Positions 34,001 through 48,908 are shown, numbered from the stretch's first letter. The stretch is 64,000 nt of DNA from Limnomonas spitsbergensis (GCA_037349105.1 JAYJMM010000057.1:549970-613969); one strand, 5' to 3'. A program made the numbers and translations. Notes: generated from the letters alone by a model not told the origin.

Positions 34001-35408
34001 AACAGCTGTGGATCAGTCAGCTGCCTCCTCCCTCCCACCCTCCACCCTTACCCCAGAACAGCTGTGGACCAGTCAGCTGCCTCCTCCCTCCCAATCCCCA
34101 CCCTTACCCCAGAACAGCTGTGGATCAGTGAACTGCCTCCTCCCTCCCACCCTTCACCCTTACCCCAGAACATTTGTGGACCAGTCAGCTGCAGCCTCCC
34201 TCCCACCCTTCACCCTTACCCCAGAACAGCTGTGGATCAGTCAGCTGCCTCCTCCCTCCCACCCCTCACCCTTACCCCAGAACAGCTGTGGATCAGTCAG
34301 CTGCCTCCTCCCTCCTACCCCTCACCCTTACCCCAGAACAGCTGTGGATCAGTCAGCTGCCTCCTCCCTCCCACCCTTCACCCTTACCCCAGAACAGTTG
34401 TGCACGAGTCAGCTGCCTCCTCCCTCCCACCCTTCACCCTAACCCCAGAACAGCTGTGGATCAGTCAGCTGCCTCCTCCCTCCCACCCTCCACCCTTACC
34501 CCAGAACAGTTGTGGACCAGTCAGCTGCCTCCTCCCTCCCAATCCTCACCCTTACCCCATAACAGCTGTGGATCAGTGAGCTGCCTCCTCCCTCGTACCC
34601 CTCACCCTTACCCCAGAACAGCTGTGGATCAGTAGCCTGACTCCTCCCTCCCACCCTTCACCCTTACCCCAGAACAGCTATGGACCAGTCAGCTGCTTCC
34701 TCCCTCCCAATCCTCACCCTTACCCCAGAACAGCTGTGGATCAGTAGCCTGCCTCCTCCCTCCCACCCCTCACCCTTACCCCAGAACAGCTGTGGATCAG
34801 TCAGCTGCCTTCTCCCTCCCACCCTCCACCCTTACCCCAGAACAGCTGTGGACCAGTCAGCTGTCCCTCCCTCCCAATCCTCACCCTTACCCCAGAACAG
34901 CTGTGGACCAGTCAGCTGCCCCCTCCCTCCCACCCTTCACCCTTACCCCAGAACAGCTGTGGACCAGTCAGCTGCCTCCTCCCTCCCACCCTTCACCCTA
35001 ACCCCAGAACAGCTGTGGACCAGTCAGCTGCCTCCTCCCTCCCACCCTTGACCCTTACCCCAGAACAGCTGTGGATCAGTCAGCTGCCTCCTCCCTCCCA
35101 CCCTTCACCCTTACCCCAGAACAGCTGTGGATCAGTCAGCTGCCTCCTCCCTCCCACCCTCCACCCTTACCCCAGAACAGCTGTGGATCAGTCAGCTGCC
35201 TCCTCCCTCCCAATCCTCACCCTTACCCCAGAACAGCTGTGGATCAGTAACCTGCCTCCTCCCTCCTACCCCTCACCCTTACCCCAGAACAGCTGTGGAT
35301 CAGTCAGCTGCCTTCTCCCTCCCACCCTTCACCCTTACCCCAGAACAGCTGTGGACCAGTCAGCTGCCTCCTCCCTCCCAATCCTCACCCTTACCCCAGA
35401 ACAGCTGT
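31086..35408. repeat. 56-bp satellite array 4
   Basis: About 77 units. It contains an internal near-duplicate of 840 bp (15 units): the blocks beginning near 31890 and 32730 carry the same run of variants, including CTTACACCAGAACATC and GCCTCATCCCTCC. It ends with the short-unit cluster AGCTGTCCCTCCCTCCC. Confidence 0.95.
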
Positions 35409-36425
35409 AGACACGTCCCCTCTCCCCCCATCACCTGTCCCAGCCCATGGCCAGACACATCCCCTCTCCCCCCACCACCTGCACCAGCTCATGGCCAGAC
35501 ACATCCCCTCTTCCCCCACCACCTGTCCCAGCCAGAACAGGTATGGATCAGTCAGCTGCATCCTCCCTCCTAACCCTCACCCTTACCCTCCTCACCTCTG
35601 CACCTGCCAGCCCAGGGCCATTTACATTTTTTGCATTTTGGTCAGCTGCTTCATATCCTTTCACTCCACATCTGGCCAGCTCTCCACCTACTTACTGTAC
35701 CTTTCTTCCCTATTTTCAGAAGATCAACCAACATCCCAAGTCTCCAACCAAGAGGCCTATCATCTTGCAAGCTCAAGTCCACGTTCCCGCCAGTAAGCAC
35801 CAAATAAATGCACCAAATAAATGCACATCAATGCCCTGCCCCCATCACCTGTCCCAGCTCATGGCCAGACACATCCCCTCTCCCCCCATCACCTGTCCCA
35901 GCTCATGGCCAGACACATCCCCTCTCCCCCCATCACCTGTCCCAGTTCATGGCCAGACACATCGCCTTTCTCCACACCACCTTGCATCCGTCACTTCGTA
36001 GCTTTCGTATATTGTGTCTTGCACACTTTAATCAAAGCACCCATACCAAAGATAAAATCTGTAGGAGTAGGAGTTGTGAGTCAACCTGGGCATTGCTTGC
36101 TGTACCTGCCTTGTACCATCCATGTATTAAGATGTACATGAGGCCCACATTGCAGTACAGTATCCTTAGAAAATTCGCAAACCCTGCATTGCCTGAACCC
36201 TCCAGCTTTCCTTTCAATTCCTAGGTCCTGAGCCATCCAGCCTTGCCACCAACCCTGTATCCTGAGTCCTCCAGCCTTGCACTCAACCCCTAGGTCCTAA
36301 ACCCTCCAGCCTTGCACTCAACCCCTGGGTCCTAAACCCTCCAGCCCACTGGGCAGGACAACTCGTAAGAATATTCTGGAACCCTGCCCCCTCGTGTGCT
36401 AGGCTGCACATCCTACCCCTTATCT
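35409..36425. repeat. Subtelomeric spacer, copy 4 (1017 bp)
   Basis: First copy with the CCCAGGGCC (offset 207 G) and TTTTTTGC (offset 224 T) pair that also marks copies 6-9. Confidence 0.93.
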
Positions 36426-39400
36426 CAGAACAGCTGTGGATCAGTGAGCTGCCTCCTCCCTCCCACCCTTCACCCTTACCCCAGAACAGCTGTGGATCAG
36501 TCAGCTGCATCCTCCCTCCTACCCCTCACCCTTACCCCAGAACAGCTGTGGATCAGTAACCTGCCTCCTCCCTCCTACCCCTCACCCTTACCCCAGAACA
36601 GCTGTGGATCAGTAGCCTGCCTCCTCCCTCCCACCCTTCACCCTTACCCCAGAACAGCTGTGGATCAGTCAGCTGCCTCCTCCCTCCCACCCCTCACCCT
36701 TACCCCAGAACAGCTGTGGATCAGTCACCTGCCTCCTCCCTCCTACCCCTCACCCTTACCCCAGAACAGCTGTGGATCAGTCAGCTGCCTCCTCCCTCCC
36801 ACCCTTCACCCTTACCCCAGAACAGCTGTGCACAAGTCATCTGCCTCCTCCCTCCCACCCTTCACCCTAACCCCAGAACAGCTGTGGATCAGTCAGTTGC
36901 CTCCTCCCTCCCACCCCTCACCCTTACCCCAGAACAGCTGTGGATCAGTCAGCTGCCTCCTCCCTCCCACCCTCCACCCTTACCCCAGAACAGCTGTGGA
37001 CCAGTCAGCTGCCTCCTCCCTCCCAATCCCCGCCCTTACCCCAGAACAGCTGTGGATCAGTCAGCTGCCTCCTCCCTCCCACCCTTCACCCTTACCCCAG
37101 AACATCTGTGGACCAGTCAGCTGCAGCCTCCCTCCCACCCTTCACCCTTACCCCAGAACAGCTGTGGATCAGTCAGCTGCCTCCTCCCTCCCACCCCTCA
37201 CCCTTACCCCAGAACAGCTGTGGATCAGTCAGCTGCCTCCTCCCTCCTACCCCTCACCCTTACCCCAGAACAGCTGTGGATCAGTAACTTGCCTCCTCCC
37301 TCCCACCCTCCACCCTTACCCCAGAACAGTTGTGCACGAGTCAGCTGCCTCCTCCCTCCCACCCTTCACCCTAACCCCAGAACAGCTGTGGATCAGTCAG
37401 CTGCCTCCTCCCTCCCACCCTCCACCCTTACCCCAGAACAGCTGTGGACCAGTCAGCTGCCTCCTCCCTCCCAATCCTCAACCTTACCCCAGAACAGCTG
37501 TGGATCAGTGAGCTGCCTCCTCCCTCCCACCCTTCACCCTTACCCCAGAACAGCTGTGGATCAGTCAGCTGCCTCCTCCCTCCTAGCCCTCACCCTTACC
37601 CCAGAACAGCTGTGGATCAGTAACTTGCCTCCTCCCTCCCACCCTTCACCCTTACCCCAGAACAGCTGTGCACCAGTCAGCTGCCTCCTCCCTCCCACCC
37701 TTCACCCTAACCCCAGAACAGCTGTGGATCAGTCAGCTGCCTCCTCCCTCCCACCCCTCACCCTTACCCCAGAACAGCTGTGGATCAGTCAGCTGCCTCC
37801 TCCCTCCCACCCCTCACCCTTACCCCAGAACAGCTGTGGATCAGTCAGCTGCCTCCTCCCTCCCACCCCTCACCCTTACCCCAGAACAGCTGTGGATCAG
37901 TCAGCTGCCTCCTCCCTCCCACCCTCCACCCTTACCCCAGAACAGCTGTGGACCAGTCAGCTGCCTCCTCCCTCCCAATCCCCACCCTTACCCCAGAACA
38001 GCTGTGGATCAGTGAGCTGCCTCCTCCCTCCCACCCTTCACCCTTACCCCAGAACATCTGTGGACCAGTCAGCTGCAGCCTCCCTCCCACCCTTCACCCT
38101 TACCCCAGAACAGCTGTGGATCAGTCAGCTGCCTCCTCCCTCCCACCCCTCACCCTTACCCCAGAACAGCTGTGGATCAGTCAGCTGCCTCCTCCCTCCT
38201 ACCCCTCACCCTTACCCCAGAACAGCTGTGGATCAGTCAGCTGCCTCCTCCCTCCCACCCTCCACCCTTACCCCAGAACAGCTGTGGACCAGTCAGCTGC
38301 CTCCTCCCTCCCAATCCCCGCCCTTACCCCAGAACAGCTGTGGATCAGTCAGCTGCCTCCTCCCTCCCACCCTTCACCCTTACCCCAGAACATCTGTGGA
38401 CCAGTCAGCTGCAGCCTCCCTCCCACCCTTCACCCTTACCCCAGAACAGCTGTGGATCAGTCAGCTGCCTCCTCCCTCCCACCCCTCACCCTTACCCCAG
38501 AACAGCTGTGGATCAGTCAGCTGCCTCCTCCCTCCTACCCCTCACCCTTACCCCAGAACAGCTGTGGATCAGTAACTTGCCTCCTCCCTCCCACCCTCCA
38601 CCCTTACCCCAGAACAGTTGTGCACGAGTCAGCTGCCTCCTCCCTCCCACCCTTCACCCTAACCCCAGAACAGCTGTGGATCAGTCAGCTGCCTCCTCCC
38701 TCCCACCCTCCACCCTTACCCCAGAACAGCTGTGGACCAGTCAGCTGCCTCCTCCCTCCCAATCCTCAACCTTACCCCAGAACAGCTGTGGATCAGTGAG
38801 CTGCCTCCTCCCTCCCACCCTTCACCCTTACCCCAGAACAGCTGTGGATCAGTCAGCTGCCTCCTCCATCCTAGCCCTCACCCTTACCCCAGAACAGCTG
38901 TGGATCAGTAACTTGCCTCCTCCCTCCCACCCTTCACCCTTACCCCAGAACAGCTGTGCACCAGTCAGCTGCCTCCTCCCTCCCACCCTTCACCCTAACC
39001 CCAGAACAGCTGTGGATCAGTCAGCTGCCTCCTCCCTCCCACCCCTCACCCTTACCCCAGAACAGCTGTGGATCAGTCAGCTGCCTCCTCCCTCCCACCC
39101 CTCACCCTTACCCCAGAACAGCTGTGGATCAGTCAGCTGCCTCCTCCCTCCCACCCCTCACCCTTACCCCAGAACAGCTGTGGATCAGTCAGCTGCCTCC
39201 TCCCTCCCACCCTCCACCCTTACCCCAGAACAGCTGTGGACCAGTCAGCTGCCTCCTCCCTCCCAATCCCCACCCTTACCCCAGAACAGCTGTGGATCAG
39301 TGAGCTGCCTCCTCCCTCCCACCCTTCACCCTTACCCCAGAACAGCTGTGGACCAGTCAGCTGCAGCCTCCCTCCCACCCTTCACCCTTACCCCAGAACA

Positions 39401-39741
39401 GCTGTGGATCAGTCAGCTGCCTCCTCCCTCCCACCCCTCACCCTTACCCCAGAACAGCTGTGGATCAGTCAGCTGCCTCCTCCCTCCTACCCCTCACCCT
39501 TACCCCAGAACAGCTGTGGATCAGTCAGCTGCCTCCTCCCTCCCACCCTTCACCCTTACCCCAGAACAGCTGTGCACCAGTCAGCTGCCTCCTCCCTCCC
39601 ACCCTTCACCCTAACCCCAGAACAGCTGTGGATCAGTCAGCTGCCTCCTCCCTCCCACCCCTCACCCTTACCCCAGAACAGCTGTGGATCAGTCAGCTGC
39701 CTCCTCCCTCCCAATCCTCACCCTTACCCCAGAACAGCTGT
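36426..39741. repeat. 56-bp satellite array 5
   Basis: About 59 units. It contains one of the longest repeat-derived open frames in the window (619 codons), an accident of three 56-bp units being divisible by 3. Like array 3, its end lacks the short-unit cluster. Confidence 0.95.
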
Positions 39742-40758
39742 AGACACGTCCCCTCTCCCCCCATCACCTGTCCCAGCCCATGGCCAGACACATCCCCTCT
39801 CCCCCCACCACCTGCACCAGCTCATGGCCAGACACATCCCCTCTTCCCCCACCACCTGTCCCAGCCAGAACAGGTATGGATCAGTCAGCTGCATCCTCCC
39901 TCCTAACCCTCACCCTTACCCTCCTCACCTCTGCACCTGCCAGCCCATGGCCATTTACATTTTTGGCATTTTGGTCAGCTGCTTCATATCCTTTCACTCC
40001 ACATCTGGCCAGCTCTCCACCTACTTACTGTACCTTTCTTCCCTATTTTCAGAAGATCAACCAACATCCCAAGTCTCCAACCAAGAGGCCTATCATCTTG
40101 CAAGCTCAAGTCCACGTTCCCGCCAGTAAGCACCAAATAAATGCACCAAATAAATGCACATCAATGCCCTGCCCCCATCACCTGTCCCAGCTCATGGCCA
40201 GACACATCCCCTCTCCCACCATCACCTGTCCCAGCTCATGGCCAGACACATCCCCTCTCCCCCCATCACCTGTCCCAGTTCATGGCCAGACACATCGCCT
40301 TTCTCCACACCACCTTGCATCCATCACTTCGTAGCTTTCGTATATTGTGTCTTGCACACTTTAATCAAAGCACCCATACCAAAGATAAAATCTGTAGGAG
40401 TAGGAGTTGTGAGTCAACCTGGGCATTGCTTGCTGTACCTGCCTTGTACCATCCATGTATTAAGATGTACATGAGGCCCACATTGCAGTACAGTATCCTT
40501 AGAAAATTCGCAAACCCTGCATTGCCTGAACCCTCCAGCTTTCCTTTCAATTCCTAGGTCCTGAGCCATCCAGCCTTGCCACCAACCCTGTATCCTGAGT
40601 CCTCCAGCCTTGCACTCAACCCCTAGGTCCTAAACCCTCCAGCCTTGCACTCAACCCCTGGGTCCTAAACCCTCCAGCCCACTGGGCAGGACAACTCATA
40701 AGAATATTCTGGAACCATGCCCCCTCGTGTGCTAGGCTGCACATCCTACCCCTTATCT
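39742..40758. repeat. Subtelomeric spacer, copy 5 (1017 bp)
   Basis: Shares its two diagnostic changes with copy 3 rather than with either neighbour. Private changes are GCATCCATCACTT near 40318 and GGAACCATGCC near 40711. Confidence 0.93.
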
Positions 40759-43700
40759 CAGAACAGCTGTGGATCAGTGAGCTGCCTCCTCCCTCCCACC
40801 CTTCACCCTTACCCCAGAACAGCTGTGGATCAGTCAGCTGCATCCTCCCTCCTACCCCTCACCCTTACCCCAGAACAGCTGTGGATCAGTAACCTGCCTC
40901 CTCCCTCCTACCCCTCACCCTTACCCCAGAACAGCTGTGGATCAGTAGCCTGCCTCCTCCCTCCCACCCTTCACCCTTACCCCAGAACAGCTGTGGATCA
41001 GTCAGCTGCCTCCTCCCTCCCACCCCTCACCCTTACCCCAGAACAGCTGTGGATCAGTCAGCTGCCTCCTCCCTCCTAGCCCTCACCCTTACCCCAGAAC
41101 AGCTGTGGATCAGTCAGCTGCCTCCTCCCTCCCACCCTTCACCCTTACCCCAGAACAGCTGTGCACCAGTCATCTGCCTCCTCCCTCCCACCCTTCACCC
41201 TAACCCCAGAACAGCTGTGGATCAGTCAGCTGCCTCCTCCCTCCCACCCCTCACCCTTACCCCAGAACAGCTGTGGATCAGTCAGCTGCCTCCTCCCTCC
41301 CACCCTCCACCCTTACCCCAGAACAGCTGTGGACCAGTCAGCTGCCTCCTCCCTCCCAATCCCCGCCCTTACCCCAGAACAGCTGTGGATCAGTGAGCTG
41401 CCTCCTCCCTCCCACCCTTCACCCTTACACCAGAACATCTGTGGACCAGTCAGCTGCAGCCTCCCTCCCACCCTTCACCCTTACCCCAGAACAGCTGTGG
41501 ATCAGTCAGCTGCCTCCTCCCTCCCACCCCTCACCCTTACCCCAGAACAGCTGTGGATCAGTCAGCTGCCTCATCCCTCCTACCCCTCACCCTTACCCCA
41601 GAACAGCTGTGGATCAGTAACTTGCCTCCTCCCTCACACCCTCCACCCTTACCCCAGAACAGTTGTGCACGAGTCAGCTGCCTCCTCCCTCCCACCCTTC
41701 ACCCTAACCCCAGAACAGCTGTGGATCAGTCAGCTGCCTCCTCCCTCCCACCCTCCACCCTTACCCCAGAACAGCTGTGGATCAGTCAGCTGCCTCCTCC
41801 CTCCCAATCCTCAACCTTACCCCAGAACAGCTGTGGATCAGTCAGCTGCCTCCTCCCTCCCACCCTTCACCCTTACCCCAGAACAGCTGTGGATCAGTCA
41901 GCTGCCTCCTCCCTCCTAGCCCTCACCCTTACCCCATAACAGCTGTGGATCAGTAACTTGCCTCCTCCCTCCCACCCTTCACCCTTACCCCAGAACAGCT
42001 GTGCACCAGTCAGCTGCCTCCTCCCTCCCACCCTTCACCCTAACCCCAGAACAGATGTGGATCAGTCAGCTGCCTCCTCCCTCCCACCCCTCACCCTTAC
42101 CCCAGAACAGCTGTGGATCAGTCAGCTGCCTCCTCCCTCCCACCCCTCACCCTTACCCCAGAACAGCTGTGGATCAGTCAGCTGCCTCCTCCCTCCCACC
42201 CCTCACCCTTACCCCAGAACAGCTGTGGATCAGTCAGCTGCCTCCTCCCTCCCACCCTCCACCCTTACCCCAGAACAGCTGTGGACCAGTCAGCTGCCTC
42301 CTCCCTCCCAATCCCCACCCTTACCCCAGAACAGCTGTGGATCAGTGAGCTGCCTCCTCCCTCCCACCCTTCACCCTTACCCCAGAACATCTGTGGACCA
42401 GTCAGCTGCAGCCTCCCTCCCACCCTTCACCCTTACCCCAGAACAGCTGTGGATCAGTCAGCTGCCTCCTCCCTCCCACCCCTCACCCTTACCCCAGAAC
42501 AGCTGTGGATCAGTCAGCTGCCTCCTCCCTCCTACCCCTCACCCTTACCCCAGAACAGCTGTGGATCAGTCGGCTGCCTCCTCCCTCCCACCCTTCACCC
42601 TTACCCCAGAACAGCTGTGCACCAGTCAGCTGCCTCCTCCCTCCCACCCTTCACCCTAACCCCAGAACAGCTGTGGATCAGTCAGCTGCCTCCTCCCTCC
42701 CACCCCTCACCCTTACCCCAGAACAGCTGTGGATCAGTCAGCTGCCTCCTCCCTCCCACCCTCCACCCTTACCCCAGAACAGCTGTGGACCAGTCAGCTG
42801 CCTCCTCCCTCCCAATCCCCACCCTTACCCCAGAACAGCTGTGGATCAGTGAACTGCCTCCTCCCTCCCACCCTTCACCCTTACCCCAGAACATCTGTGG
42901 ACCAGTCAGCTGCAGCCTCCCTCCCACCCTTCACCCTTACCCCAGAACAGCTGTGGATCAGTCAGCTGCCTCCTCCCTCCCACCCCTCACCCTTACCCCA
43001 GAACAGCTGTGGATCAGTCAGCTGCCTCCTCCCTCCTACCCCTCACCCTTACCCCAGAACAGCTGTGGATCAGTCAGCTGCCTCCTCCCTCCCACCCTTC
43101 ACCCTTACCCCAGAACAGTTGTGCACGAGTCAGCTGCCTCCTCCCTCCCACCCTTCACCCTAACCCCAGAACAGCTGTGGATCAGTCAGCTGCCTCCTCC
43201 CTCCCACCCTCCACCCTTACCCCAGAACAGCTGTGGACCAGTCAGCTGCCTCCTCCCTCCCAATCCTCACCCTTACCCCATAACAGCTGTGGATCAGTGA
43301 GCTGCCTCCTCCCTCGTACCCCTCACCCTTACCCCAGAACAGCTGTGGATCAGTAGCCTGACTCCTCCCTCCCACCCTTCACCCTTACCCCAGAACAGCT
43401 ATGGACCAGTCAGCTGCTTCCTCCCTCCCAATCCTCACCCTTACCCCAGAACAGCTGTGGATCAGTAGCCTGCCTCCTCCCTCCCACCCCTCACCCTTAC
43501 CCCAGAACAGCTGTGGATCAGTCAGCTGCCTTCTCCCTCCCACCCTCCACCCTTACCCCAGAACAGCTGTGGACCAGTCAGCTGTCCCTCCCTCCCAATC
43601 CTCACCCTTACCCCAGAACAGCTGTGGACCAGTCAGCTGCCCCCTCCCTCCCACCCTTCACCCTTACCCCAGAACAGCTGTGGACCAGTCAACTGCCTCC

Positions 43701-44129
43701 TCCCTCCCACCCTTCACCCTAACCCCATAACAGCTGTGGATCAGTCAGCTGCCTCCTCCCTCCCACCCTTGACCCTTACCCCAGAACAGCTGTGGATCAG
43801 TCAGCTGCCTCCTCCCTCCCACCCTTCACCCTTACCCCAGAACAGCTGTGGATCAGTCAGCTGCCTCCTCCCTCCCACCCTCCACCCTTACCCCAGAACA
43901 GCTGTGGATCAGTCAGCTGCCTCCTCCCTCCCAATCCTCACCCTTACCCCAGAACAGCTGTGGATCAGTAACCTGCCTCCTCCCTCCTACCCCTCACCCT
44001 TACCCCAGAACAGCTGTGGATCAGTCAGCTGCCTTCTCCCTCCCACCCTTCACCCTTACCCCAGAACAGCTGTGGACCAGTCAGCTGCCTCCTCCCTCCC
44101 AATCCTCACCCTTACCCCAGAACAGCTGT
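40759..44129. repeat. 56-bp satellite array 6
   Basis: About 60 units, beginning like arrays 2 and 4 and ending with the short-unit cluster. From about 43400 it is the same as the ends of arrays 7 and 8 at offsets 4779 and 9558. Confidence 0.95.
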
Positions 44130-45146
44130 AGACACGTCCCCTCTCCCCCCATCACCTGTCCCAGCCCATGGCCAGACACATCCCCTCTCCCCCCACCACC
44201 TGCACCAGCTCATGGCCAGACACATCCCCTCTTCCCCCACCACCTGTCCCAGCCAGAACAGGTATGGATCAGTCAGCTGCATCCTCCCTCCTAACCCTCA
44301 CCCTTACCCTCCTCACCTCTGCACCTGCCAGCCCAGGGCCATTTACATTTTTTGCATTTTGGTCAGCTGCTTCATATCCTTTCACTCCACATCTGGCCAG
44401 CTCTCCACCTACTTACTGTACCTTTCTTCCCTATGTTCAGAAGATCAACCAACATCCCAAGTCTACAACCAAGAGGCCTATCATCTTGCAAGCTCAAGTC
44501 CACGTTCCCGCCAGTAAGCACCAAATAAATGCACCAAATAAATGCACATCAATGCCCTGCCCCCATCACCTGTCCCAGCTCATGGCCAGACACATCCCCT
44601 CTCCCCCCATCACCTGTCCCAGCTCATGGCCAGACACATCCCCTCTCCCCCCATCACCTGTCCCAGTTCATGGCCAGACACATCGCCTTTCTCCACACCA
44701 CCTTGCATCCGTCACTTCGTAGCTTTCGTATATTGTGTCTTGCACACTTTAATCAAAGCACCCATACCAAAGATAAAATCTGTAGGAGTAGGAGTTGTGA
44801 GTCAACCTGGGCATTGCTTGCTGTACCTGCCTTGTACCATCCATGTATTAAGATGTACATGAGGCCCACATTGCAGTACAGTATCCTTAGAAAATTCGCA
44901 AACCCTGCATTGCCTGAACCCTCCAGCTTTCCTTTCAATTCCTAGGTCCTGAGCCATCCAGCCTTGCCACCAACCCTGTATCCTGAGTCCTCCAGCCTTG
45001 CACTCAACCCCTAGGTCCTAAACCCTCCAGCCTTGCACTCAACCCATGGGTCCTAAACCCTCCAGCCCACTGGGCAGGACAACTCGTAAGAATATTCTGG
45101 AACCCTGCCCCCTCGTGTGCTAGGCTGCACATCCTACCCCTTATCT
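44130..45146. repeat. Subtelomeric spacer, copy 6 (1017 bp)
   Basis: Carries CCTATGTTC (offset 306), TCTACAAC (offset 336) and CCCATGGGTCC (offset 917), shared only with copy 7, which looks identical. Confidence 0.93.
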
Positions 45147-48100
45147 CAGAACAGCTGTGGATCAGTGAGCTGCCTCCTCCCTCCCACCCTTCACCCTTAC
45201 CCCAGAACAGCTGTGGATCAGTCAGCTGCATCCTCCCTCCTACCCCTCACCCTTACCCCAGAACAGCTGTGGATCAGTAACCTGCCTCCTCCCTCCTACC
45301 CCTCACCCTTACCCCAGAACAGCTGTGGATCAATAGCCTGCCTCCTCCCTCCCACCCTTCACCCTTACCCCAGAACAGCTGTGGATCAGTCAGCTGCCTC
45401 CTCCCTCCCACCCCTCACCCTTACCCCAGAACAGCTGTGGATCAGTCACCTGCCTCCTCCCTCCTACCCCTCACCCTTACCCCAGAACAGCTGTGGATCA
45501 GTCAGCTGCCTCCTCCCTCCCACCCTTCACCCTTACCCCAGAACAGCTGTGCACCAGTCATCTGCCTCCTCCCTCCCACCCTTCACCCTAACCCCAGAAC
45601 AGCTGTGGATCAGTCAGCTGCCTCCTCCCTCCCACCCCTCACCCTTACCCCAGAACAGCTGTGGATCAGTCAGCTGCCTCCTCCCTCCCACCCTCCACCC
45701 TTACCCCAGAACAGCTGTGGACCAGTCAGCTGCCTCCTCCCTCCCAATCCCCGCCCTTACCCCAGAACAGCTGTGGATCAGTCAGCTGCCTCCTCCCTCC
45801 CACCCTTCACCCTTACCCCAGAACATCTGTGGACCAGTCAGCTGCAGCCTCCCTCCCACCCTTCACCCTTACCCCAGAACAGCTGTGGATCAGTCAGCTG
45901 CCTCCTCCCTCCCACCCCTCACCCTTACCCCAGAACAGCTGTGGATCAGTCAGCTGCCTCCTCCCTCCTACCCCTCACCCTTACCCCAGAACAGCTGTGG
46001 ATCAGTAACTTGCCTCCTCCCTCCCACCCTCCACCCTTACCCCAGAACAGTTGTGCACGAGTCAGCTGCCTCCTCCCTCCCACCCTTCACCCTAACCCCA
46101 GAACAGCTGTGGATCAGTCAGCTGCCTCCTCCCTCCCACCCTCCACCCTTACCCCAGAACAGCTGTGGACCAGTCAGCTGCCTCCTCCCTCCCAATCCTC
46201 AACCTTACCCCAGAACAGCTGTGGATCAGTGAGCTGCCCCCTCCCTCCCACCCTTCACCCTTACCCCAGAACAGCTGTGGATCAGTCAGCTGCCTCCTCC
46301 CTTCTAGCCCTCACCCTTACCCCAGAACAGCTGTGGATCAGTAACTTGCCTCCTCCCTCCCACCCTTCACCCTTACCCCAGAACAGCTGTGCACCAGTCA
46401 GCTGCCTCCTCCCTCCCACCCTTCACCCTAACCCCAGAACAGCTGTGGATCAGTCAGCTGCCTCCTCCCTCCCACCCCTCACCCTTACCCCAGAACAGCT
46501 GTGGACCAGTCAGCTGCCTCCTCCCTCCCAATCCCCACCCTTACCCCAGAACAGATGTGGATCAGTGAGCTGCCTCCTCCCTCCCACCCTTCACCCTTAC
46601 CCCAGAACATCTGTGGACCAGTCAGCTGCAGCTCCCTCCCACCCTTCACCCTTACCCCAGAACAGCTGTGGATCAGTCAGCTGCCTCCTCCCTCCCACCC
46701 CTCACCCTTACCCCAGAACAGCTGTGGATCAGTCAGCTGCCTCCTCCCTCCTACCCCTCACCCTTACCCCAGAACAGCTGTGGATCAGTCAGCTGCCTCC
46801 TCCCTCCCACCCTTCACCCTTACCCCAGAACAGCTGTGGACCAGTCAGCTGCCTCTTCCCTCCCACCCTTCACCCTGACCCCAGAACAGCTGTGGATCAG
46901 TCAGCTGCCTCCTCCCTCCCACCCCTCACCCTTACCCCAGAACAGCTGTGGATCAGTCAGCTGCCTCCTCCCTCCCACCCTCCACCCTTACCCCAGAACA
47001 GCTGTGGACCAGTCAGCTGCCTCCTCCCTCCCAATCCCCACCCTTACCCCAGAACAGCTGTGGATCAGTGAACTGCCTCCTCCCTCCCACCCTTCACCCT
47101 TACCCCAGAACATCTGTGGACCAGTCAGCTGCAGCCTCCCTCCCACCCTTCACCCTTACCCCAGAACAGCTGTGGATCAGTCAGCTGCCTCCTCCCTCCT
47201 ACCCCTCACCCTTACCCCAGAACAGCTGTGGATCAGTCAGCTGCCTCCTCCCTCCCACCCTTCACCCTTACCCCAGAACAGCTGTGCACCAGTCAGCTGC
47301 CTCCTCCCTCCTTGCCCTCACCCTTACCCCAGAACAGCTGTGGATCAGTAACTTGCCTCCTCCCTCCCACCCTTCACCCTTACCCCAGAACAGCTGTGGA
47401 TCAGTCAGCTGCCTCCTCCCTCCCACCCTTCACCCTAACCCCAGAACAGCTGTGGATCAGTCAGCTGCCTCCTCCATCCCACCCCTCACCCTTACCCCAG
47501 AACAGCTGTGGATCAGTCAGCTGCCTCCTCCCTCCCACCCTCCACCCTTACCCCAGAACAGCTGTGGACCAGTCAGCTGCCTCCTCCCTCCCAATCCCCA
47601 CCCTTACCCCAGAACAGCTGTGGATCAGTGAACTGCCTCCTCCCTCCCACCCTTCACCCTTACCCCAGAACATCTGTGGACCAGTCAGCTGCAGCCTCCC
47701 TCCCACCCTTCACCCTTACCCCAGAACAGCTGTGGATCAGTCAGCTGCCTCCTCCCTCCCACCCCTCACCCTTACCCCAGAACAGCTGTGGATCAGTCAG
47801 CTGCCTCCTCCCTCCTACCCCTCACCCTTACCCCAGAACAGCTGTGGATCAGTCAGCTGCCTCCTCCCTCCCACCCCTCACCCTTACCCCAGAACAGTTG
47901 TGCACGAGTCAGCTGCCTCCTCCCTCCCACCCCTCACCCTAACCCCAGAACAGCTGTGGATCAGTCAGCTGCCTCCTCCCTCCCACCCTCCACCCTTACC
48001 CCAGAACAGCTGTGGACCAGTCAGCTGCCTCCTCCCTCCCAATCCTCACCCTTACCCCATAACAGCTGTGGATCAGTGAGCTGCCTCCTCCCTCGTACCC

Positions 48101-48908
48101 CTCACCCTTACCCCAGAACAGCTGTGGATCAGTAGCCTGACTCCTCCCTCCCACCCTTCACCCTTACCCCAGAACAGCTATGGACCAGTCAGCTGCTTCC
48201 TCCCTCCCAATCCTCACCCTTACCCCAGAACAGCTGTGGATCAGTAGCCTGCCTCCTCCCTCCCACCCCTCACCCTTACCCCAGAACAGCTGTGGATCAG
48301 TCAGCTGCCTTCTCCCTCCCACCCTCCACCCTTACCCCAGAACAGCTGTGGACCAGTCAGCTGTCCCTCCCTCCCAATCCTCACCCTTACCCCAGAACAG
48401 CTGTGGACCAGTCAGCTGCCCCCTCCCTCCCACCCTTCACCCTTACCCCAGAACAGCTGTGGACCAGTCAACTGCCTCCTCCCTCCCACCCTTCACCCTA
48501 ACCCCATAACAGCTGTGGATCAGTCAGCTGCCTCCTCCCTCCCACCCTTGACCCTTACCCCAGAACAGCTGTGGATCAGTCAGCTGCCTCCTCCCTCCCA
48601 CCCTTCACCCTTACCCCAGAACAGCTGTGGATCAGTCAGCTGCCTCCTCCCTCCCACCCTCCACCCTTACCCCAGAACAGCTGTGGATCAGTCAGCTGCC
48701 TCCTCCCTCCCAATCCTCACCCTTACCCCAGAACAGCTGTGGATCAGTAACCTGCCTCCTCCCTCCTACCCCTCACCCTTACCCCAGAACAGCTGTGGAT
48801 CAGTCAGCTGCCTTCTCCCTCCCACCCTTCACCCTTACCCCAGAACAGCTGTGGACCAGTCAGCTGCCTCCTCCCTCCCAATCCTCACCCTTACCCCAGA
48901 ACAGCTGT
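45147..48908. repeat. 56-bp satellite array 7
   Basis: 3762 bp, about 67 units. Equal in length to array 8 and matching it unit by unit. It contains a 55-bp unit (GCTGCAGCTCCCTCCC, one C short) near 46629 that is a useful marker of this block. Confidence 0.95.
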